A stretch of DNA of 64,000 nucleotides from Aminomonas paucivorans DSM 12260 (GTDB lineage: Bacteria; Synergistota; Synergistia; Synergistales; Synergistaceae). Under the pieces are notes generated by a model. The model saw only the letters and a program-made list of their open reading frames with translations. It ran no database searches and was not told the origin of the DNA. The stretch covers positions 1,054,001-1,118,000 of the forward strand of contig NZ_CM001022.1 in assembly GCF_000165795.1 (NCBI RefSeq). Reading direction: 5' to 3'. Positions 1-8,018 of the stretch are shown piece by piece; the first letter of the stretch is position 1; every line of letters begins with the position of its first letter. The translations under genes were made by a program, and so were the position numbers.

Positions 1-730
1 GCACCCCCACGTGGGGGCCGTAGAACTTGTAGGCGGAGCAGAGGAGAAAGTCCACCCCCAGGGCCGTCACGTCCAGGGGGAAGTGGGGGGCGTAGTGCAC
101 CGCGTCCACGGAGAGCCAGGCCCCCACCTCGTAGGTCCACTTGCGGAGGGTCGGGATGTCGTTCACCGTGCCGATGAAGTTGGAGGAGTACCCCGCCGCC
201 ACCAGCCGGGTGTGCTCCCCGATCTTTTCCCGGGCGTCCTCCATGTCCAGGGCGCCGGTGGGGAGGAGGCGGATTTCCCGCACCGTCACCCCCAGTTCCC
301 GAAGCCCCAGCCAGGGCCCCCGGTTGGCCTCGTGGTCCAGCTGGGTGACCAGCACCTCGTCCCCCGGACGCAGGGCGCGTCCCACCGCCCGGGCCAGGGC
401 GAAGTTGAGGCTGGTCATGTTGTGGCCGAAGGAGATGCACCGGGACGAGGAAGCCCCCAGGAAGAGGGCCAGCCTCGCTCGGGCTTCTTCCTGCGCCTCG
501 TCGGACTCCAGGGTGGTGACGAAATACCCGTGGGTGTTGGCGTTGCAGGTCCGGTAATAGTGCATCATGGCGTCCAGCACCCTCTGGGGCACCTGGGTGC
601 CCCCCGGGCCATCGAAGTAGGCCAGGGGCAGGCCGTGGTGGGTGCGGCTCAGGGACGGAAAGTCCCGGCGGCAGGCGGCGAACCGCTCCGTCGGGGTGGG
701 GGCGCCTGATTGCGGGGTGCGGGTTTCCAT
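1..730 (-). CDS. Cysteine desulfurase-like class V aminotransferase (partial, runs off left edge)
   Basis: PLP-dependent fold-type I enzyme. The first 243 residues are visible; the C-terminus lies beyond base 1. The N-terminal FDGPGGTQVP motif, SFGHNMTSLNF, TQLDHEANRGPW, the cofactor aspartate in LSVDAVHYAPH and the Schiff-base lysine in CSAYKFYGPHVGV (about residue 238) match the cysteine-desulfurase-like aminotransferases typified by Vibrio VC1184. This subfamily is distinct from IscS and SufS, and its true substrate is poorly known. The ATG at 730 follows a strong AGGAGGAG. It lies 37 bp downstream of the amidohydrolase on the same strand and is probably co-transcribed. No iron-sulfur scaffold gene is next to it, so I do not assign a role in Fe-S assembly. 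Confidence 0.85.
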   Translation of the reverse strand, partial: METRTPQSGAPTPTERFAACRRDFPSLSRTHHGLPLAYFDGPGGTQVPQRVLDAMMHYYRTCNANTHGYFVTTLESDEAQEEARARLALFLGASSSRCISFGHNMTSLNFALARAVGRALRPGDEVLVTQLDHEANRGPWLGLRELGVTVREIRLLPTGALDMEDAREKIGEHTRLVAAGYSSNFIGTVNDIPTLRKWTYEVGAWLSVDAVHYAPHFPLDVTALGVDFLLCSAYKFYGPHVGV

Positions 731-767
731 GGCATCTCCTCCTCGTGATGGGTGGGGTGCGTCGGGA

Positions 768-1628
768 TCAGGGATTCCCCGATTCCAGGCGCCCATAGGT
801 CCGCAGGATCAGGTCGTTCCGCTCGTTGCGCAGCAGGGGGGTCTCCTCCCGGACCCGGGCCAGTCCCTCCAGGTCCAGGTCCACCACCCCCAGGTCCGGG
901 TCTCCCTCCCTCAGGGAGAGGAGCAGGTCTCCCCGAGGTCCGAAGGCGAAGGAGCCTCCGTCGCCGTGGAAGGCTCCCTCGGGGCCGGAACCGCAGCAGC
1001 AGAGGACGTAGCAGGTCTGGGCGAGAGCCTGAGCCCCCGCCAGGAGGCGCCAGCGGGCCAGGTTCGCCCCGATCTCCTCCCGGGAAGGGGCGCTGGGGGC
1101 GCTGGGGACCAGCAGGGCCTGGGCGCCCATCTGGGTGCAGAGGATCCCGTTGACGGGATGCCAGAGGTCCTCGCACACCAAGAGCCCTGCGGCCCCCCAA
1201 CGGGGACGCAGCACCGTGAGGTCCTCCCCGGGGGTGAAGGTCCGGTCCTCCCGGTAGTGGCCGTAGTTGCAGAGATTCACCTTTCGGTGTACCCCCAGGG
1301 TGCGACCCCGCTCCACGTACTCCGCGGCGATGAAGGTTCTCCCGCCCTCGAAGAGGGGGTAGCTCACCACCCCGTCCATGTCCAAGGTTTCCAGAGCCTT
1401 TCGGAGGCTCTCCAGGGAAGTGCGAAGGTCCCGGTCCAGGGCGGACCGGGCGGAAGCGTCGAGAGAGACGTCCCCGATGCGGTAGCCCGTGAGGCTCATT
1501 TCCGGAAAGACCGCGAGGCGGGCGCCCCGCCTTCGGGCCTCCTCCAATCCCTGGACGTGGCGGAGAAGGTTCCCCCCCAGATCCAGAAGGGTCGGGGAGA
1601 TCTGGACCAACGCAGCGGTGAGGGACAT
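768..1628 (-). CDS. Carbon-nitrogen hydrolase (nitrilase superfamily)
   Basis: A 286-residue amidohydrolase with the full nitrilase-fold triad: Glu43 in FPEMSLTG, Lys116 in HRKVNL and Cys152 in VCEDLWHP. Family members hydrolyse the C-N bond of amides or nitriles in the cytoplasm; the substrate cannot be read from the sequence. It resembles the glutaminase-like or omega-amidase branches more than true nitrilases. The ATG at 1628 sits 6 bp after GGAAGGAGG, so the longer frame upstream is not used. It probably forms a two-gene unit with the class V aminotransferase 37 bp downstream. A -10-like TACAAT lies just upstream. Confidence 0.85.
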   Translation of the reverse strand: MSLTAALVQISPTLLDLGGNLLRHVQGLEEARRRGARLAVFPEMSLTGYRIGDVSLDASARSALDRDLRTSLESLRKALETLDMDGVVSYPLFEGGRTFIAAEYVERGRTLGVHRKVNLCNYGHYREDRTFTPGEDLTVLRPRWGAAGLLVCEDLWHPVNGILCTQMGAQALLVPSAPSAPSREEIGANLARWRLLAGAQALAQTCYVLCCCGSGPEGAFHGDGGSFAFGPRGDLLLSLREGDPDLGVVDLDLEGLARVREETPLLRNERNDLILRTYGRLESGNP

Positions 1629-1652
1629 GGCGAGCCTCCTTCCTGGTCTTCC

Positions 1653-1658
1653 ATTGTA
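1653..1658 (-). promoter_or_regulatory. Possible -10 box for the amidohydrolase-aminotransferase unit
   Basis: On the minus strand TACAAT lies about 25 bp upstream of the amidohydrolase start, between the divergent genes at 1628 and 1834. No convincing -35 is seen, so the call rests on position and the -10 match alone. Confidence 0.3.
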
Positions 1659-1767
1659 CCGCAGGTTTGCGGGACGGAAGCCCGGACGTTCATGGACCGG
1701 GCGAACCTGCCTTCCCATCGTATCCGGGGAGGGGTGGGCGAAGGGGGGTGCTCCCGGAGGAGGAGTG

Positions 1768-1776
1768 TGCTAAAGT
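1768..1776 (+). promoter_or_regulatory. Possible extended -10 promoter for the thioesterase
   Basis: TGCTAAAGT matches an extended -10 (TGn followed by a TATAAT-like hexamer) 58 bp upstream of the thioesterase ATG at 1834. There is no clear -35. Confidence 0.3.
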
Positions 1777-1833
1777 GATCAAGGGGAGAATGAATCCGAA
1801 AGAAACGAGGCCGAACGGGAAGGAGGAACCATC

Positions 1834-2247
1834 ATGTTGGACCTGCAGAAGCGCTTCAAGCTGGGAACCATCAAGCGTCTGGTCCACCAGGTGGGGGTGG
1901 AGGACACGGTGGGGAACAAGTCCGTGGCCCTGGACGAGTTCCTTTCCACCTCCGCGTGCCTGGAGACCATGGTGCGGCTGGCGGTGGAGATGGTGGACCC
2001 CGGGTTGCCCGAGGGGGTCATCTCCGTGGGGGTTCGTTCGGAGATCCTCCAGCAGGCCCCCGCCCTTCTGGGCAACGAGGTGATCTTCCATCTCTCCCTG
2101 GACCGGGTGGAGGGAAACCGCCTGGGCTTCTCCCTCCGGGTGAGCGATCGTCACGGCACCATCGCCACGGGAAACCACGAGCGGGCGGTGGTGAGCGCGG
2201 CTCTCCTTGCGGAGAGGGCGGAGAAGCGGACGAAGGAGGTCCTCTGA
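1834..2247 (+). CDS. FlK-like hotdog-fold thioesterase
   Basis: A 137-residue single-domain protein resembling the fluoroacetyl-CoA thioesterase (FlK-like) branch of hotdog enzymes: VGVEDTVGNKSVALDEFLST near residue 20 and the C-terminal RVSDRHGTIATGNHERAVV strand-turn-strand. Such proteins cleave acyl-CoA thioesters and are often paired with amino-acid or fatty-acid degradation. I could not align the FlK Thr-Glu-His triad with certainty, so substrate and even activity are inferred. The ATG follows GGAAGGAGGAACCATC. A hairpin terminator follows the stop, separating it from the serine hydrolase. Confidence 0.75.
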   Translation: MLDLQKRFKLGTIKRLVHQVGVEDTVGNKSVALDEFLSTSACLETMVRLAVEMVDPGLPEGVISVGVRSEILQQAPALLGNEVIFHLSLDRVEGNRLGFSLRVSDRHGTIATGNHERAVVSAALLAERAEKRTKEVL

Positions 2248-2270
2248 GGGACCGAGGGGTGAGGGAATCC

Positions 2271-2300
2271 GGGCCGCCTGCGGGCGGCCCGTTTCCTTTC
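2271..2300 (+). terminator. Rho-independent terminator after the thioesterase
   Basis: Arms GGGCCGCC and GGGCGGCCC close a 3-nt loop, followed by the T-rich GTTTCCTTTC. It lies between the thioesterase stop (2247) and the next start (2317). Confidence 0.6.
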
Positions 2301-2316
2301 GGAAGGGGGGAGAGGC

Positions 2317-3825
2317 TTGAGACGCCTGGTTTGGGCCCTGGCGGGGTTGCTCTGGACAGTTGCGGCGGCGTGGGGAGCGCAAGACCCTGTCGCGTCGATG
2401 GACCGGGTCCTGGGTCGGCTGGAGGGGGAGATGGAGGCCCAGAGAAAGGCCTTCCGCATCCCCGGGATGGCGGTGGCGGTGGTGCAGGACGGAAAGATCC
2501 TGTTCGCCAAGGGGTACGGGGTGCGCCGCCGGGGAGGAGCGGAGCCCGTGACCCCCGAGACGGTCTTTCAGGTGGGTTCCACCACCAAGGCCTTCACCAG
2601 CGCCCTGGTGGCCCTGCTGGTGGAGAAGGGCGCCCTGGGTTGGGAGGATCGGGTGACGGACCACCTTCCGGCCTTTCGGATGTACGACCCCTGGGTGACC
2701 CGGGAGTTCCAGGTCCGAGATCTCATGGCCCAGCACAGCGGCCTGCCCGCCTACTCCGGGGATCTCCTGTCCCTGTTGGGCTTTGACCGGGCCGCCATGA
2801 TCCGAGCCCTGGAGTTCTATCGCCCCGTCACCAGCTTCCGCAGCACCTTCGCCTACGTGAACCACCTGTGGCTCGTGGCGGCGGCGCTCTACGAGGCCGT
2901 GGCGGGGGAAAGCTGGGAGGAGGGTATGAAGCGGCGTCTTCTGGAACCCCTGGGGATGGGGGACAGCACCCTGGACCGGAAGGGATTCCTGGAGACGGAG
3001 AACCGGGTGGGCCTCCACCGTCTGCGGAACGGGCGACTGGAGACGATCCCCGAGGACTGGCCCTTCCTGGACTGGGCGTACCTCTACGGCCCCGCAGGGG
3101 GTCTCAACGCCTCGGTGCGGGACATGGCGAAGTGGACGGTCTTTCAGCTCTCGGGCAAGGCGGGGGACCGTTCCCTCCTGAAGCCCGAGACCCTGGCGGC
3201 CCTCCACCGTCCCCAGACCGTGGCGGGGGACGGCAGCGTCTTCTATTGCCTGGGGTGGGTGAAAACCGAGGCGAAGCCCTATCCCCTGGTGTGGCACAAC
3301 GGGGGGACCTCGGGGTGTCACACCCTGGTGCAGCTGGTTCCGGAGGCGGGGTTGGGGCTGGTGGTGCTCACCAACCTGGAGGGCACGGACTTCCCCGAGG
3401 CCCTGGGGCGGCGGTTCGCGGACCTGTGGTTCGGCAATCCGGATCGCGACTGGTTCGGGGAGGCGCGCAAGGCCCTGGAGGAGAAGCCTCGGGAGGCTCC
3501 GGTTCCCTCCGCGCGGCCGGGCCGCCCCCTTTCGGCCTACCAGGGGACCTTCGAGAATCCCGTCTACGGCCGGATCGTGGTGACCCATCGGGACGGGAGC
3601 CTCCGGGGGATCTGGGGACCCCGGCGCACCCCCTTGGCCTTCCACCCCGCAGGAGGGGACACCTTCGCCCTGGAGATGGGGGGCACCGAACCCTTGGGGG
3701 CGGCCCAGTTCCTCTTCGGGGAGGAGGGGCTTTCCGCCCTGTACCTGGAAGCCCTGGACGACACGGGGATGGGACGCTTCGAGCGGGTGGTCCCCCCTTC
3801 CCGCCAGGGGACGCCGCAGAGATAG
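2317..3825 (+). CDS. Secreted beta-lactamase-family serine hydrolase
   Basis: A 502-residue class C beta-lactamase/DD-peptidase-like (Pfam Beta-lactamase) protein. A signal peptide covers about residues 1-21 (hydrophobic LVWALAGLLWTVAAAWG, then A). The SxxK nucleophile motif is Ser88-Thr-Thr-Lys91 (VGSTTKAF). A YVN tyrosine triad lies near residue 173 (FAYVNHLW) and HNGG replaces KTG near residue 330. A C-terminal beta-rich domain (about 395-500) follows. These enzymes are usually esterases or D-amino-peptide hydrolases rather than antibiotic-resistance lactamases, and the substrate is unknown here. The start is TTG, chosen because GGAAGGGGGGAG precedes it and it begins the signal peptide. 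Confidence 0.85.
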   Translation: MRRLVWALAGLLWTVAAAWGAQDPVASMDRVLGRLEGEMEAQRKAFRIPGMAVAVVQDGKILFAKGYGVRRRGGAEPVTPETVFQVGSTTKAFTSALVALLVEKGALGWEDRVTDHLPAFRMYDPWVTREFQVRDLMAQHSGLPAYSGDLLSLLGFDRAAMIRALEFYRPVTSFRSTFAYVNHLWLVAAALYEAVAGESWEEGMKRRLLEPLGMGDSTLDRKGFLETENRVGLHRLRNGRLETIPEDWPFLDWAYLYGPAGGLNASVRDMAKWTVFQLSGKAGDRSLLKPETLAALHRPQTVAGDGSVFYCLGWVKTEAKPYPLVWHNGGTSGCHTLVQLVPEAGLGLVVLTNLEGTDFPEALGRRFADLWFGNPDRDWFGEARKALEEKPREAPVPSARPGRPLSAYQGTFENPVYGRIVVTHRDGSLRGIWGPRRTPLAFHPAGGDTFALEMGGTEPLGAAQFLFGEEGLSALYLEALDDTGMGRFERVVPPSRQGTPQR

Positions 3826-3827
3826 AA

Positions 3828-3866
3828 AGAGGCCCCCGCCCTTCCGAAGGCGGGGGCCTCTTTCGT
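3828..3866. terminator. Bidirectional terminator between convergent genes
   Basis: A 12-bp perfect stem, GAGGCCCCCGCC with GGCGGGGGCCTC, is followed by TTTCGTCTT on the plus strand and by a T-containing tail on the minus strand. It separates the serine hydrolase (plus) from the ABC transporter operon (minus). Confidence 0.85.
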
Positions 3867-3886
3867 CTTGTGTGCCGATCCGGGAG

Positions 3887-5425
3887 CTAACGCCATCCCC
3901 CGCGCATGAGGTTCTCGTGGTGCCGCTGCTTCTCCCGGTCCTGCACGGAGAAGCGCCGTTCCGCCCAGCGGGAGAGGCGCACGAAGGGCAGCCCCAGGAG
4001 CAGGTAGATGGCCGCCACCATGATGCCCGTGCCGAAGTAGTCGTAATAGGTGGCGGCGATCTGCCCGTAGGCCTTGGTGAGGTCCACCATGGTGATGATG
4101 GACACCAGGGAGGAGTCCTTCAGCAGGGAGATGAAATCGTTGGTCACCGGGGGGATCACCACCCGGAAGGCCTGGGGGATCACCACGTGGCGCAGGGCCT
4201 GCCAGCGGGTCATGGAGAGGCCCAGGGCCGCCTCCATCTGTCCCCGGGGCACCGCAAGGAGTCCCGCCCGGTAGTTCTCCGCCTCGTAGGCCGCGTAGTT
4301 CAGCCCCAGCCCCAGCGCCCCCGCCAGGAAGGGGGAGAGCTTGATGCCCACGTTGGGCAGGCCGTAGAAGATGAAGAAGAGCTGGATGAGCACCGGGGTG
4401 CCCCGGATGGCCTCGATGTAGGCCACCGCCAGGGCGGATGCCCACTTGGGGCCGAAGACCCGGATCACCGCCAGGAGGAAGCCCAGGGCCATGGCCAGCA
4501 GCATGGCGGTGACGGAGACCTTCAGGGTCACCACCGCCGCCTCGCCGAAGATGGGCAGGAAGCCCGCGTAGCGCTCCAGGCGTTTCTGCAGGGTCAGGTG
4601 GGGCCGATGGGCCTCCGCCCAGTCGTCGTAGGCGGAGGTGGCCACCTTCCGGGGAGAGAAATCGTTCCACTCCTTGGCCATGAGGGGGTTCCAGAGGTTC
4701 CACTTGTCGTAGATCCGCCGCAGCTCTCCGGAGTCCCGAAGCTGTACCAGGGCGGCGTTGACCTCCCCCAGGAGGGCCTTGTCCTCCTTGCGCAGGGCCA
4801 TGGCGTAGCGGATCTCCCCCACCGGGGGCCCCACGAACTTCACCTCCGGGTTGAAGCCCGCGGAGTACAGGGCGATGGGGGCGTCGAAGAGGGTTCCGTC
4901 CAGCCGTCCGTTGGCCAGGTCCTCGTAGGCGTTGGCTTCCACGATGTAGGTGCGGATGTCCACCTTCCCCAGGTCCTTCAGCACGAAGTAGGAGTAGGAC
5001 TGCTTCAGGGTCCCCGCCACCTTGCCCCGCAGGTCCTCCAGCTTCTGGATGTCCTGGTTGTCCCGGCGCACGGCGATCTGGAGGAAGGTGTGGTAGTAGG
5101 GGATGGAGAAGGCCACCTCCTGCTCGTGCTCCGGGGTCACCTCCAGGCCGTTGATGGCCACGTCGTAGAGCTTGCGCTCCAGCCCCGGGATCAGGTTGTC
5201 CCAGCTGTTGTTCACGAACACGGGCCGACGGCCCAGGATCTTGGCCACCGCCTCCACGATGTCCACCTCGAAGCCGATGAGGCGCTTCACGTCCTTGGGG
5301 TCGTTGAACATGAAGGGCACCCCGCCCTCCGAGTCCCCCGCCCAGCGGAGGACCTTTTCCTCTCCCCCTGCGGGGAGGGCCAGGAGGAGCAGAAACAGGG
5401 CGCCCCAGAGCAGGCGACGGCCCAT
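3887..5425 (-). CDS. Fused amino acid ABC transporter: substrate-binding domain plus permease
   Basis: A 512-residue polypeptide joining two transporter parts usually made separately. After a signal or anchor segment (about residues 3-20), a polar-amino-acid solute-binding domain covers about 25-260 (FMFNDPKDVKRLIGFEVD, DVAINGLEVTPEHEQEVAFS). A HisM/GlnP-type permease with about five membrane segments follows (290-500), including the EAA loop ENYRAGLLAVPRGQMEAALG and TNDFISLLKDSSLVSII. Fusions of this kind are known in glutamine and other polar amino acid transporters and place the binding domain at the membrane. The ATG at 5425 overlaps the stop of the ATPase gene (TGATG). Specificity is not determined; the decarboxylase upstream makes a basic amino acid plausible but this is inference. 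Confidence 0.9.
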   Translation of the reverse strand: MGRRLLWGALFLLLLALPAGGEEKVLRWAGDSEGGVPFMFNDPKDVKRLIGFEVDIVEAVAKILGRRPVFVNNSWDNLIPGLERKLYDVAINGLEVTPEHEQEVAFSIPYYHTFLQIAVRRDNQDIQKLEDLRGKVAGTLKQSYSYFVLKDLGKVDIRTYIVEANAYEDLANGRLDGTLFDAPIALYSAGFNPEVKFVGPPVGEIRYAMALRKEDKALLGEVNAALVQLRDSGELRRIYDKWNLWNPLMAKEWNDFSPRKVATSAYDDWAEAHRPHLTLQKRLERYAGFLPIFGEAAVVTLKVSVTAMLLAMALGFLLAVIRVFGPKWASALAVAYIEAIRGTPVLIQLFFIFYGLPNVGIKLSPFLAGALGLGLNYAAYEAENYRAGLLAVPRGQMEAALGLSMTRWQALRHVVIPQAFRVVIPPVTNDFISLLKDSSLVSIITMVDLTKAYGQIAATYYDYFGTGIMVAAIYLLLGLPFVRLSRWAERRFSVQDREKQRHHENLMRGGWR

Positions 5426-6219
5426 CACGCCACCCCCGTTCCCACCAGGTGTCGCAGAAACTCCCGGGTGCGATCGTTCTTCGGGGAGGTGAACAGCACG
5501 TCCCCGTCGTCCAGCTCCACGATCTCCCCCCGGTCCATGAAGACGATGTAGTCCGAAGCGTCCCGGGCGAAGCGCATTTCGTGGGTCACGATGATCTGGG
5601 TCATCCCCTCCCCATCCAGGTCCCTCATGACCTGGAGGACTTCCCCCACCAGCTCCGGGTCCAGGGCGGAGGTGGGTTCGTCGTAGAGCATCACCCGGGG
5701 GTTCATGGCCAGGGCCCGGGCGATGGCGGCCCTCTGGGTCTGGCCGCCCGAGAGGGTGGAGGGGTAACGGCGGATGAAGTCTCCCAGCCCCACCTTCTTG
5801 AGGAGCCGTACCGCGTTGTCCTCCGCCTGCTCCGGGGGTTCCCCCTTCACCACCCGGGGGGCGAGCATCACGTTCTCCAGCACCGTCTTGTGGGGGAACA
5901 GGGTGAAGGACTGGAACACCATGCCCACCTCCTTGCGGATCTCGTGGGCCGTGTCCAGGGTCCGGCGGTCGTAGCCCTTCTCCTGGCCTGTCCGGGTCAG
6001 GGTGAGGCCGCACACCGTGAGGCTGCCGGAGTCCATGATCTCCAGGCAGTTGAGGCAGCGCAGGAAGGTGGATTTGCCGCATCCCGAGGGGCCGATGACG
6101 GAGACCAGGTCTCCCTCCCGGATGGTGAGGCTCACGTTGTTCAGGACCTCTCCGTCCTCGAAGCTCTTGCAGAGGTGGTCCACCACCACCAGGGGTTCCG
6201 CCGTCCGGTTCATGTCCAT
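5425..6219 (-). CDS. Polar amino acid ABC transporter ATP-binding protein
   Basis: A 264-residue ATPase of the GlnQ/HisP type. Walker A is GPSGCGKST (residues 43-51), the Q-loop is FQSFTLFPH, the signature is LSGGQ near residue 155, Walker B with the D-loop is VMLYDEPTSALD, and the switch histidine is in IIVTHEM. It energises the fused binding-protein/permease encoded immediately downstream, with which it overlaps by one base, so the two genes are translationally coupled. The ATG at 6219 is preceded by GGGGATGGAC. It lies about 130 bp after the decarboxylase stop. Confidence 0.93.
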   Translation of the reverse strand: MDMNRTAEPLVVVDHLCKSFEDGEVLNNVSLTIREGDLVSVIGPSGCGKSTFLRCLNCLEIMDSGSLTVCGLTLTRTGQEKGYDRRTLDTAHEIRKEVGMVFQSFTLFPHKTVLENVMLAPRVVKGEPPEQAEDNAVRLLKKVGLGDFIRRYPSTLSGGQTQRAAIARALAMNPRVMLYDEPTSALDPELVGEVLQVMRDLDGEGMTQIIVTHEMRFARDASDYIVFMDRGEIVELDDGDVLFTSPKNDRTREFLRHLVGTGVA

Positions 6220-6348
6220 CCCCCTCTACGGATCCGGGCCCTGCCGCGTCCCCAGGGGGCGGGCAGCACAAGGACGCCCCCCGCCCTGGGAAGGGGGGAG
6301 ACGTCCCGAGGACCTCCGCGCCGAAATGCGAGCGAGGCGTCCACGTCC

Positions 6349-7527
6349 CTAGTCTTCGAAGATGTGGGTGGTCAGCGGGGGAAACCCGTTGAAGTTGACG
6401 GAACAGTAGCTGGCGGTGTACGCCCCCGTGGAGAGGAAGTAGACCCGGTCCCCCTCCGCCAGGGTGACGGGCAGCTCGTACTTGAACTGCTCGTACAGCA
6501 CGTCCACGCTGTCGCAGGTGGGGCCCGCCAGGATGACCTTCTGGCTGGGGCCTTTCTTGTCCACGTAGACGGGGTACTTGATGGCCTCGTCCAGGGTCTC
6601 GATGAGGCCGCCGAACTTCCCCGTGTCCAGATAGACCCAGCTGTAGGGGTTCACCTGGGATTTCTTGGAGATGAGCACCACCTCCGTCACCAGGATCCCC
6701 GCATCTCCCACCATGCCGCGACCGGGCTCGATGAAGATCTCCGGGAGGTCCTTGCCGAAGTCCTCCTCCAGGAAGCGCCGGATCTCCGAGGCGTACAGGG
6801 CGATGGGGGGGGTGGGGTCGAAGTACTGCGCCGGGAGGCCGCCTCCCAGGTTGATCATCTTCAGCTCCACGTTGAACTCCCGGGCGGAGTCGAATAGGTA
6901 GCGGCAGGTAGAGATGAGGTAGCCCCACTGGCCGATGTCCCTCTGCTGGGAGCCCACGTGGAAGGAGACCCCGTAGGGCTGCACGGGCAGCCGGGTGGAC
7001 AGGCCGATGAGCCGATAGATGGAATCGGGATGGGTGCCGAACTTGCGGGAAAGGGGCCAGTCCGCGCCGCTGCAGTCCGAAAGGATGCGGTAGAAGACCT
7101 TGGATCCCGGAGCGTTTTCGGCGATCTTGCGCAGGTCCGATTCGGAGTCCGTGGCAAAGAGACGAATGCCCTTGTGGTAGGCGTAGGCGATGTCTCGGGC
7201 TTTCTTGATGGTGTTGCCGTAGCTGATCCGTTCCGGTTCCACGCCCAAGGCCAGCATCTGGTCCAACTCGTAGACCGATGCGACGTCGAAGGAACTGCCT
7301 CTTGCGGCGAGCAGCTTCAGGATGGACTCGTGGGGGTTCGCCTTCACCGCGTAAAAGGGTCGGGCGAAGCTCATCTCCCTGACGAGTTCATCGTAGCGTT
7401 CGGCGATTCGCCCCAGATCGATCAGCAGAAAGGGCGTCTGCTTCGTCGCCGCAAAGGCCTTGAGGGCCTCGAAACGCCTGGTGTCGTAATAGCGATCGAG
7501 GTCGAAGGCGTAGATCGGTGTTTTCAA
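6349..7527 (-). CDS. Fold-type III ornithine/lysine-type decarboxylase
   Basis: A 392-residue group IV PLP decarboxylase (alanine-racemase-fold barrel, then beta domain). The PLP lysine is Lys62 in FYAVKANPHESIL. The glycine-rich phosphate loop is INLGGGLPAQY and EPGRGMVGDAG follows. Cys338 in GPTCDSVDVL corresponds to the catalytic cysteine donated across the dimer. Size and motifs fit eukaryotic-type ornithine decarboxylase or the Selenomonas lysine/ornithine decarboxylase. Products would be putrescine or cadaverine, used in polyamine synthesis or wall modification. The start is TTG at 7527, 8 bp after GGAGGAG; the longer upstream frame has no ribosome site. It lies in tandem with the amino acid transporter downstream. 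Confidence 0.88.
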   Translation of the reverse strand: MKTPIYAFDLDRYYDTRRFEALKAFAATKQTPFLLIDLGRIAERYDELVREMSFARPFYAVKANPHESILKLLAARGSSFDVASVYELDQMLALGVEPERISYGNTIKKARDIAYAYHKGIRLFATDSESDLRKIAENAPGSKVFYRILSDCSGADWPLSRKFGTHPDSIYRLIGLSTRLPVQPYGVSFHVGSQQRDIGQWGYLISTCRYLFDSAREFNVELKMINLGGGLPAQYFDPTPPIALYASEIRRFLEEDFGKDLPEIFIEPGRGMVGDAGILVTEVVLISKKSQVNPYSWVYLDTGKFGGLIETLDEAIKYPVYVDKKGPSQKVILAGPTCDSVDVLYEQFKYELPVTLAEGDRVYFLSTGAYTASYCSVNFNGFPPLTTHIFED

Positions 7528-7703
7528 CTCGGTCTCTCCTCCCTTCCGGATGCGCCCGCCTGGGGCGGGTCCGCGAAGAAGTTTAAGCGTTTCCCCCGGG
7601 GGGGGCAATCCTTCCGGGATGACGTTTGCGTGACGAAAGAGGGAGGATGGGGTACGATGCCCGGAATATCGGGGCGCAAGGCCCCTGGAGGAGGGAATCA
7701 GCG

Positions 7704-7937
7704 GTGAGTCGGGCTTTCGTCAGGGAAGAGGACGAGGATCTGTCGAACCTCCGCTATGGTGCGGAATACAGAAGGAAGCGGGAGGACTGGCTGCGGATCC
7801 AGGAGAAGAAACGGGACTTTCTCCTGAAGGATCCCAAGGCGGCGACCCTCGACCCCGAGACGCGGCAACGATGGCTTCGGGACACGGAGGAGGACATCCG
7901 AAAGACCCGTGAGGAGCTGGGACTGGAGGAGTCGTGA
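7704..7937 (+). CDS. Small charged protein of unknown function (77 aa)
   Basis: Begins at GTG 7704, preceded by GGAGGAGGGAATCAGCG. The product is very hydrophilic, rich in Arg, Glu and Asp, and predicted largely helical (RKREDWLRIQEKKRDFLL, then EDIRKTREELGLEES). The N-terminus MSRAFVREED resembles the SRAFVKE leader found on some GreA/GreB-type RNA polymerase secondary-channel proteins, but the rest does not look like a Gre factor. No signal peptide or membrane segment is seen. It is a lone gene ended by a strong terminator. I do not assign a function. Confidence 0.65.
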   Translation: MSRAFVREEDEDLSNLRYGAEYRRKREDWLRIQEKKRDFLLKDPKAATLDPETRQRWLRDTEEDIRKTREELGLEES

Positions 7938-7953
7938 CTCAAGAGGCAGGAGC

Positions 7954-7995
7954 ACAGGAAGGGGGAGGGCCGTCGGCCCTCCCCCTTCCTGTGTC
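7954..7995. terminator. Strong bidirectional terminator
   Basis: An 18-bp perfect inverted repeat (7954-7971 and 7975-7992, core GGAAGGGGGAGGGCC) with a 3-nt loop lies between the convergent small-protein gene and the L,D-transpeptidase gene. The T tails are short on both sides. Confidence 0.75.
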
Positions 7996-8018
7996 TGACC
8001 GTTGTCCTGAAGGATCCG

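Noticed and set aside
5426-6928. An N-terminal extension of the fused amino acid transporter through the ATPase region
   Set aside because: It is the shadow of the ATPase gene in another frame. The ATG at 5425 with TGATG overlap and a signal segment is the true start.
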